A stretch of 26,102 nucleotides of DNA, taken from positions 23,930 through 50,031 of the forward strand of contig DHQX01000004.1 of the NCBI GenBank assembly GCA_002411105.1, written 5' to 3'. Below are positions 21,325 through 26,102 of the stretch, one piece after another (within the stretch, counting starts at the first letter, position 1; each line of letters opens with the position of its first letter). The notes under the pieces are model-generated. The model saw only the letters and a list, made by a program, of their open reading frames with translations. It was not told the origin of the DNA and ran no database searches. The DNA comes from Christensenella sp. UBA5327 (GTDB lineage Bacteria > Bacillota > Clostridia > Christensenellales > Aristaeellaceae). The position numbers and the translations under genes were made by a program.

Positions 21325-21364
21325 AAGCGGGGAGGGAGATTTCGAAAAATCTCCCTCCCCGCTT
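21325..21364. terminator. Long perfect hairpin between convergent pntB and DUF1667 genes
   Basis: An 18-bp perfect stem (21325-21342 with 21347-21364) closes a CGAA tetraloop, 18 bases past the pntB stop and 10 bases before the stop of the opposing gene. Neither strand has a proper T-tract afterwards (TTGATTGAG on plus, CAATCTCTC on minus). It may act as a bidirectional terminator or a 3'-end RNA stabiliser. Confidence 0.6.
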
Positions 21365-21374
21365 GATTGAGTCC

Positions 21375-21737
21375 CTATACCAGCGAACGGGTCGCTACCA
21401 GCGGTATGCCGGTGCCCGCCACGTCCTCCAGCAGCACATCGCCCATTTCGATGGGCAGGCGCAGTTTCAACTGCCGGATTTCCGACATGCACTGCGCGAT
21501 CTTATCCTTGGGGATGGGGGACCGGGTCTTCAGGCTCACGGGAACCGCGCTGCCTGAAACCCTCGCCACCGCCGTCACCATGCGCAGGGGGCTGATGCAT
21601 TCCTGCCGGGCATAGGCCTCGCCCCTTTTGCAGGCGTTGCCCTGCACCCGGGTGACGGCGCCGTTTTCAACCGTCACCGTCATCCGGCAGCCCACGGGGC
21701 AGGAGATGCAGGTGATCTCTTGTTCTGTGCCCATCAT
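21375..21737 (-). CDS. DUF1667 protein with four-cysteine metal/Fe-S motif
   Basis: This 120-residue DUF1667 (COG3862) protein has Cys10-x2-Cys13-x3-Cys17 and Cys36 in GNACKRG. This is the arrangement of the small Fe-S module found at the N-terminus of molybdopterin oxidoreductases, so a [4Fe-4S] cluster is likely. ISPLRMVTAVARV and PVSLKTRSPIPKDKI are typical of the family. In other genomes this family usually sits beside the FAD-dependent glycerol-3-phosphate dehydrogenase-like protein and NAD(FAD) oxidoreductase of the anaerobic glp cluster. Neither is present here. Instead it is coupled to pepV through an ATGA overlap. The function is unknown. Electron transfer to a distant flavoprotein is a reasonable guess. 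Confidence 0.85.
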   Translation of the reverse strand: MMGTEQEITCISCPVGCRMTVTVENGAVTRVQGNACKRGEAYARQECISPLRMVTAVARVSGSAVPVSLKTRSPIPKDKIAQCMSEIRQLKLRLPIEMGDVLLEDVAGTGIPLVATRSLV

Positions 21738-23101
21738 TTTCCCGCCAGCCTGATGATGGCGTTGGCGAAGATCTGCATGCTCTGCATGAGGCTGTCCAGG
21801 TTCACATGCTCATCCGCCTGGTGGGCCACGTCCGGATCCTCCGGGAAGGTGGCGCCAAAGGCCACGCCCTCCTTGAGGCTTCTGGCATAGGTGCCCCCGC
21901 CGATGGCGATGGCTTTCTTCTCGCGGCCAGTCACCTCATGGTAGGCGCTGAGCAGGCCCTGAACCAGCTCGCTGGATTCAGGGACGTAGTGGGGGCCATG
22001 AGAGCCGAGTTCTTCCACCTTGACCCCTTCCAGATGATTCTGAATCACCTGGGCCAGGCGGGCGCCGTCAACCAGCAGCGGCGTGCGGATATCCAGGGTG
22101 GCGGATACCTGGCCGTTCTCCACCCGGATGATGCCCATGCTGCAGGTGAGGTCACCGCTGATGGCATCTTTCACCTGAATGCCAAGGCCTTCGCCCAGGT
22201 ATTGGGTGCCCACCTTGTTAGCCAGCTCTAAAATCGCGCCCTTGGCACCCAAATCGCGCAGGGTGATGAGCATTTGGCCAATGGCGTTGCGGGCGATGTA
22301 GGGGTAGGCGGCATGCCCGTTGATGCCGGTGGCGGTGATCCTGACAGCGCCGTCTTCCAGCTGTGCTGTGACAGGCCAGCCATATTTCCGGCTGATCTTT
22401 TCCACCTCAGGCAGCAGGCGGTCATCCCCCGCAACCAAGGCTGTGGCAGACCCCGGAATCACGTTGAAGCGCTCGCCCACGCTAAAGGACAGAACCTGAA
22501 GCCCTTCCGGGCTCAGGGGCCCTGAAAGCCGGTAGTGATAGCCGCCTTTTTCGATGTTGATCACCGGATAGGTGGCATCGGGGCTGAAGCCGTCCCGGGG
22601 CATGGTGGCCACTTTTTTGTAATGGGCGATGTCCTCCATGCCGCTTTCCTCATCGCAGCCGATGATCAGCTTGACCTTGCGCTTCAGCGGGATGCCAGCC
22701 TCCTTCACCGCGTGCATGGCATAGAGCGCTGCGGCCAGGGGCCCTTTGTCGTCGCTGGTGCCACGGCCATACATGAGGCTGCCCTCTATCTCTCCGCCAA
22801 AGGGAGCCCGGGTCCAGCCGTCACCCACGGGCACCACATCCACATGGGCCAGGATGGCCAGAGCGTCCTCATCCTTACCCTCGCCCATCCAGGCTTCCCC
22901 CACATAGCCATCCACGTTACGGGTTTCAAAGCCCAGTTCACGGCAGGACATGAGCGCCGTGTCCAGCATCCGGGCCAGCTCCGGCCCAAAGGGGGCGCCG
23001 GGGGCGGGGTCAGCCTTGAGGCTGGGAATGGCGACCCATTCTTTCAGGGTGGCGATCATCTGATCACGGTACTTTTCCACGTTCATCTTGGTGTTGCTCA
23101 T
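21734..23101 (-). CDS. pepV: M20-family dipeptidase (PepV/Sapep type)
   Basis: A 455-residue dinuclear zinc/manganese dipeptidase of the M20 PepV/Sapep group, cytoplasmic and active on dipeptides with broad specificity. The metal-binding segments are ILAHVDVVPVGDGW (His and catalytic Asp), YGRGTSDDKGPLAAALYAM (bridging Asp) and GCDEESGMED (catalytic Glu and ligand). GINGHAAYP lies in the lid domain, and GGGTYAR with PEDPDVAHQADEHVNL near the C-terminus provides the last histidine ligands. GAAAGGAAAA precedes the ATG at 23101. It lies 13 bases after the aminotransferase gene and overlaps DUF1667 by 4, which suggests a role in peptide catabolism. Confidence 0.93.
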   Translation of the reverse strand: MSNTKMNVEKYRDQMIATLKEWVAIPSLKADPAPGAPFGPELARMLDTALMSCRELGFETRNVDGYVGEAWMGEGKDEDALAILAHVDVVPVGDGWTRAPFGGEIEGSLMYGRGTSDDKGPLAAALYAMHAVKEAGIPLKRKVKLIIGCDEESGMEDIAHYKKVATMPRDGFSPDATYPVINIEKGGYHYRLSGPLSPEGLQVLSFSVGERFNVIPGSATALVAGDDRLLPEVEKISRKYGWPVTAQLEDGAVRITATGINGHAAYPYIARNAIGQMLITLRDLGAKGAILELANKVGTQYLGEGLGIQVKDAISGDLTCSMGIIRVENGQVSATLDIRTPLLVDGARLAQVIQNHLEGVKVEELGSHGPHYVPESSELVQGLLSAYHEVTGREKKAIAIGGGTYARSLKEGVAFGATFPEDPDVAHQADEHVNLDSLMQSMQIFANAIIRLAGK

Positions 23102-23114
23102 GGTTTTTCCTTTC

Positions 23115-24290
23115 TCATCCTTCGTTCATGGCGCTGGCCAGGCGGCTGATGCCCTCCTGGAGCTGTGCCCGGGGACAGCCATAGTTGACGCGCATGAAGC
23201 CGTCCCCTGTGACCTGCCCAAAAAACCGCCCGCTGGTGAAGGCCACCTTGTGCTTTTTCAGGCGGGCTTCGATCTGGTCGTGATCCAGGCCATAGGCCCG
23301 CAGGTCCACCCAGGCCAGGTAGGTGGCCTCCATGGGGGAGACCACAGCCTTTGGCAGTTTCTCCGACAGAATCTGCGATAACAGCGCCTGATTGCCTTTT
23401 AGGTAGTGAAGCAGCCCGTCCAGCCAGTCATCGCATGCGTTGTAGGCGGCCTGGGTGGCCACCAGGGCGAAGATGTTGCCGGATTCCGCCCCTCCCCGGT
23501 GCAGAAAGCGGGCCAGCATCCGCAGGGTTTCCTCATCCCGGCAGATGGCGGCGGACTGCTTCAGCCCCGCGATGTTGAAGGTCTTGCTGGCGGCTGCCAG
23601 AAACACGGTGTCAGCGCTTGTCTCCGGCAGCGACAGGATGGGGATGAAGCGCTTGGGGGCGAAGACAAAATCCGCGTGGATTTCGTCAGATACCAGCCTT
23701 GCCCGGTAGCGCTTAAGCAGCAGCACCAGCGCCCGCAGCTCCTCCTGGCTCCAGGCACGGCCGACTGGGTTGTGGGGGTTGCAGAGGATCATCAGGCGGG
23801 CGCCGCTTATCAGATGGCGCTCTATGGCCTGGTAGTCCATGGTGTAATACCCGGTTTCGTCATGCCTGAGAGGGGCATCCATGACGATGCGGCCGGAGTC
23901 AACGATGGCACTGAAAAACGGGCCATACACCGGCGACTGGATGATCACGCCGTCCCCCGGCTGGGTCATGGTGGCCACACAGGCCCTGAGGCCTGCCACC
24001 ACCGTGGGCAGCATCAGGGCATCCTGAGGCTGGAAGTGCAGATGATGGCGGCGCTGCCAGAAACCGGTCAGCGCCCTGGCGTCCTCATCCCCCACAAAGG
24101 TGTAGCCATAGCAGGCGTGCTGGGCGCGCTGGACCAGCGCCTGGCGGATGGGCTCCGCGCACCGGAAATCCATGTCCGCGATCCACAGGGGCAGCACCCC
24201 CTCAGCCATCACCTCCGGCGCCTCCCACTTAACCGCGTTGGTGCCCGTCCGGTCGATGCCCTGGTCAAAGAATGCCTCGTTATATTGCAT
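23115..24290 (-). CDS. patB: PLP-dependent aminotransferase/C-S lyase, MalY/PatB family
   Basis: A 391-residue fold-type I PLP enzyme of the MalY/PatB group, which cleaves cystathionine or cysteine C-S bonds and can transaminate. Features: WEAPEVMAEGVLPLWIADMDF at the N-terminus (the family's WIADMDF motif), QSPVYGPFF, NPHNPVGRAWS, VSDEIHADFVF, and the PLP lysine in ASKTFNIAGLKQS. The C-terminal arginine that binds the substrate carboxylate is in FMRVNYGCPR. I choose the ATG at 24290 (MQYNEAFFD) because GGAGG lies 8 bases upstream. An in-frame start at 24359 would add 23 residues inside the methyltransferase gene. The 11-base overlap with that gene implies coupling. The substrate (cystathionine, cysteine conjugates or an oxoacid) is not settled by sequence. 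Confidence 0.9.
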   Translation of the reverse strand: MQYNEAFFDQGIDRTGTNAVKWEAPEVMAEGVLPLWIADMDFRCAEPIRQALVQRAQHACYGYTFVGDEDARALTGFWQRRHHLHFQPQDALMLPTVVAGLRACVATMTQPGDGVIIQSPVYGPFFSAIVDSGRIVMDAPLRHDETGYYTMDYQAIERHLISGARLMILCNPHNPVGRAWSQEELRALVLLLKRYRARLVSDEIHADFVFAPKRFIPILSLPETSADTVFLAAASKTFNIAGLKQSAAICRDEETLRMLARFLHRGGAESGNIFALVATQAAYNACDDWLDGLLHYLKGNQALLSQILSEKLPKAVVSPMEATYLAWVDLRAYGLDHDQIEARLKKHKVAFTSGRFFGQVTGDGFMRVNYGCPRAQLQEGISRLASAMNEG

Positions 24291-24888
24291 CGCTCTTTCC
24301 TCCCGCGCAAAAGTATACATGATAGCCCTTTTTCCTGCAATGAAGGGAGACTTCCCCAAACAAGGTTTCCAGATAGCGCTGGGCTGAGGGGGCGCCCTGC
24401 TGCTTGCGGATCACAATGGCCAGGGTGCCGCCTTCAGCCAGCCGCCCGGCGCTCTCCCGGAACAGGCGGTAGACCGTCTCCTTTCCCGCCCGGATCGGGG
24501 GGTTGAGGAGGATCCAGTCAAACGCGCCCATGGTGCCTGCCAGCCCGTCCTGGCAGAGCACCCGGGCGCTGACCCGGTTGCGCCGTGCATTTTCCATGGC
24601 CAACTGGCAGGCCCTGGCGTTTATATCGATCATAGTCACCCGGCAGGCGGGGCAGAGGCGGGCCAGGATGGTTCCCACCGGCCCCCAGCCGCAGCCCAGG
24701 TCCAGCACTTCGCCTGACACCCGGTCCATAACCGCCCGCAGCAGCAGCGCGCTGCCCTCATCCAGCCCCTCCCGCGAGAAAACCCCCGCATCGGTCTGGA
24801 AATAAAAGCGCTCGCCTTCAAAATCCAGCTCAATATCCCTGAGGGCGTGCTCCGCTCCCGGCTCCGGGGAAAAATAATGCTCAGCCAA
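24280..24888 (-). CDS. RsmC-like class I methyltransferase (16S rRNA G1207 type)
   Basis: A 202-residue SAM-dependent methyltransferase of the single-domain RsmC/MTS family, likely to methylate guanine N2 in 16S rRNA. It has the family N-terminus HYFSPEPGAEH, FQTDAGVFSREGLDEGSALLL, the SAM loop VLDLGCGWGPVG, TMIDINARACQLA, and the catalytic NPPIRAGKE motif (NPP followed by an aromatic/hydrophobic residue and a basic region). Firmicute members usually have about 200 residues, so it is complete. The start is a TTG at 24888, with GGAGG 9 bases upstream, and it overlaps the preceding stop by 8 bases. Confidence 0.88.
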   Translation of the reverse strand: MAEHYFSPEPGAEHALRDIELDFEGERFYFQTDAGVFSREGLDEGSALLLRAVMDRVSGEVLDLGCGWGPVGTILARLCPACRVTMIDINARACQLAMENARRNRVSARVLCQDGLAGTMGAFDWILLNPPIRAGKETVYRLFRESAGRLAEGGTLAIVIRKQQGAPSAQRYLETLFGEVSLHCRKKGYHVYFCAGGKSDAI

Positions 24889-25600
24889 GCTTCACCGCCT
24901 CCTTCAGCTGCGCCACCTCATCCTCAGACAGCTCCCGCCAGTCGCCAGGCTGAAGGCGCTCATCCAGCCTCAGGGGGCCGAAAGCCAGGCGGGAAAGCGC
25001 TGTCACCTCATGCCCCAGCGCCTGAAACATGCGCCGCACCTGGCGGTGCTTGCCCTCCTGCAGGCGCACCAGAGCCTCGCTTTGCCCTGCGTCCCGGCGC
25101 AGGATGACCAGCTCTGCCGGCAGGGCAGTGAAATCCTTAAGCGCGATGCCCTGGGCAAACGCGGCCCTTGCGCTGTCATCCAGCCGCCCTGAAACCAGGG
25201 CGCGGTATTCCTTGGTGACCTTCCGCTGGGGGGCGAGCAGGCGGTGGGCCAGTTCGCCATCGGTGGTAAAAAGCAGGAGGCCGGCGCTGTCCTTGTCCAG
25301 GCGTCCTACCGGCATGCAGCGTAGCTTATGCAGGCGCTCAGGCAAAAGCGCCATCACAGTCTCCTGTCGGCTGTCCCGGGCGGCGGTGAGGAGGCCCACG
25401 GGCTTGTTCATCATCAGGTGGCAGGCCAGCTGGGTGGAAAGGGGCCTACCCTCAAGGGAAAGCTGGCTCCCCTCCTCTACCTGAGCCGCCACATCGCTTA
25501 TGATCGCCCCATGAAGAGAAACCAGGCCGCTTTTGATCAGCTTCCTGGCTTCGTTTCGGGAGAGGCCCGCGGCCTGACTCAGCAGCCGGTCAAGCCTCAT
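24881..25600 (-). CDS. RsuA/RluB-family rRNA pseudouridine synthase
   Basis: A 239-residue pseudouridine synthase with an N-terminal S4 RNA-binding domain (MRLDRLLSQAAGLSRNEARKLIKSG) and the catalytic core PVGRLDKDSAGLLLFTTDG. Asp102 is the nucleophile. KVTKEYRALVSG and GKHRQVRRMFQALGHEV complete the RsuA/RluB/RluE pattern. Target rRNA position (16S U516-type or 23S U2605-type) cannot be assigned; the 16S RsuA type is favoured by size. The ATG at 25600 overlaps the end of the membrane-protein gene by 11 bases. Confidence 0.93.
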   Translation of the reverse strand: MRLDRLLSQAAGLSRNEARKLIKSGLVSLHGAIISDVAAQVEEGSQLSLEGRPLSTQLACHLMMNKPVGLLTAARDSRQETVMALLPERLHKLRCMPVGRLDKDSAGLLLFTTDGELAHRLLAPQRKVTKEYRALVSGRLDDSARAAFAQGIALKDFTALPAELVILRRDAGQSEALVRLQEGKHRQVRRMFQALGHEVTALSRLAFGPLRLDERLQPGDWRELSEDEVAQLKEAVKLG

Positions 25601-26102
25601 TGGCGACGGCGCTCAAGGCCAGCTTGCGCAGGGGCAGCAGCGGCAGGTACGCCACGATCAGCGCGATGAGCAGCTGATAATAGGTGTCCGGGGTGAACTT
25701 GACATTGAGGATGGTGGGCAGGAGGGAGAAGATCTTCTCAAAGATGCTGCCGGTCAGATCCTGGGACAGGTTGATCGCCATCACCGCCCCCATGGCGATC
25801 AGGCCGGGCAGGCAGAGGAGGAAATTGATGCGGCTCACATGGCCGATGTGGCGGCGCCGCAGGCGGCTGCGCTGCCAGGAGGAGGCGATGCCGGTTTCAG
25901 CCACCGGCATGCACTCAAACAGCAGGCTGCGCCGCCAGCCCAGGAAAGCGATCACAAAGGTGAGAAGGCCGATGACCACCAGAACCGCCGTGCCCTCTGA
26001 AAAGCTGCCCCCTACCAGCATGCCCAGGTCAAGGATCAGAAGGGGCAGGCGGGTGAGGTCAGCGACGCGCATATAGTAGTAATACAGCACAATGTACGCG
26101 AG
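25590..26102 (-). CDS. Integral membrane protein of unknown family (5' end beyond window)
   Basis: The frame is open to the window edge, so the N-terminus is missing. The visible part is about 170 residues and begins within an apparent transmembrane helix (LAYIVLYYYYM). I count about four more hydrophobic segments: ILDLGMLVGG, VLVVIGLLTFVIAFLGW, FLLCLPGLIAMGAVMAINL and LLIALIVAYLPLLPL. A basic cytoplasmic loop (SSWQRSRLRRRHIGH) sits between the second and third. I do not recognise the family. It reads into the rsuA-type gene with an 11-base overlap, which makes it the first visible gene of the downstream minus-strand run. A GTG at 26090 is unlikely to be the true start, because it falls inside the helix. 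Confidence 0.7.
   Translation of the reverse strand, partial: LAYIVLYYYYMRVADLTRLPLLILDLGMLVGGSFSEGTAVLVVIGLLTFVIAFLGWRRSLLFECMPVAETGIASSWQRSRLRRRHIGHVSRINFLLCLPGLIAMGAVMAINLSQDLTGSIFEKIFSLLPTILNVKFTPDTYYQLLIALIVAYLPLLPLRKLALSAVANEA

Noticed and set aside
23406..24506. 366-residue plus-strand open frame opposite patB and the methyltransferase
   Set aside because: It is antisense to two well-supported enzymes and has no recognisable motifs.
1..26102. Mobile elements, CRISPR arrays, prophage genes, attachment sites
   Set aside because: I found no transposase, integrase, spaced repeat array or phage structural genes. The window reads as ordinary chromosome.

Overview
The window is a gene-dense, GC-rich (roughly 60% by eye) stretch of bacterial chromosome. 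Overlapping ATGA/GTGA gene junctions are common, ribosome-binding sites are of the AGGAGG type, and promoters are sigma-A-like. The content suggests a strictly anaerobic, amino-acid-fermenting member of the Bacillota (class Clostridia). It includes a ferredoxin-dependent branched-chain 2-oxoacid oxidoreductase, butyrate kinase, leucine/valine dehydrogenase, PepV dipeptidase, RecD2, ComF, RecX and a three-subunit proton-translocating transhydrogenase. I cannot place the species. I see no insertion sequence, phage gene, CRISPR array, integrase or rRNA.

Layout. (1) 1-5363, plus strand: one tightly packed run of a 5'-truncated serine hydrolase, an M20D amidohydrolase, an aldo/keto reductase fused to a two-cluster ferredoxin domain, Lgt, a second serine beta-lactamase-like hydrolase and RecX. 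(2) 5328-8940, minus strand: recD2, comF and a TcdA-type E1-like enzyme, read from a promoter at 8965-8993. The last gene overlaps recX tail to tail by 36 bp. (3) 8941-9339 is the only gap over 300 bp. It holds the recD2 promoter, a tRNA-Leu(CAG) with its own promoter and terminator, and a perfect-consensus promoter overlaid by a palindrome. (4) 9340-11350, plus strand: a PadR regulator, a DUF2812 membrane protein and a secreted erythromycin-esterase-like protein, closed by a terminator. (5) 11438-15776, minus strand: butyrate kinase, a P-loop ATPase of unknown role, and four subunits of a VOR-type oxidoreductase. Leucine dehydrogenase diverges from this operon at 15943. (6) An MFS transporter (17039-18256, minus) diverges from pntAA-pntAB-pntB (18432-21306, plus). 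(7) 21375-26102, minus strand: a membrane protein (cut by the window edge), an RsuA-type pseudouridine synthase, an RsmC-like methyltransferase, a MalY/PatB aminotransferase, PepV and a DUF1667 protein.

How the genes work together. Peptidases and the C-S lyase/aminotransferase feed amino-acid catabolism. Leucine/valine dehydrogenase gives 2-oxoacids and NADH. The VOR complex turns oxoacids into branched acyl-CoA plus reduced ferredoxin. Butyrate kinase would collect ATP from the acyl-phosphate, although the phosphotransacylase (Ptb) that links them is not in the window. The transhydrogenase-like complex may balance pyridine nucleotides, but its PntB lacks the Lys-Arg pair that normally holds the 2'-phosphate of NADP, so its true substrates are uncertain.

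The items most worth following up are the altered PntB cofactor site, the VOR-linked ATPase, the PadR/DUF2812/EreA-like operon with its palindromic operator, and the repeat-rich divergent promoter between buk and the leucine dehydrogenase gene.
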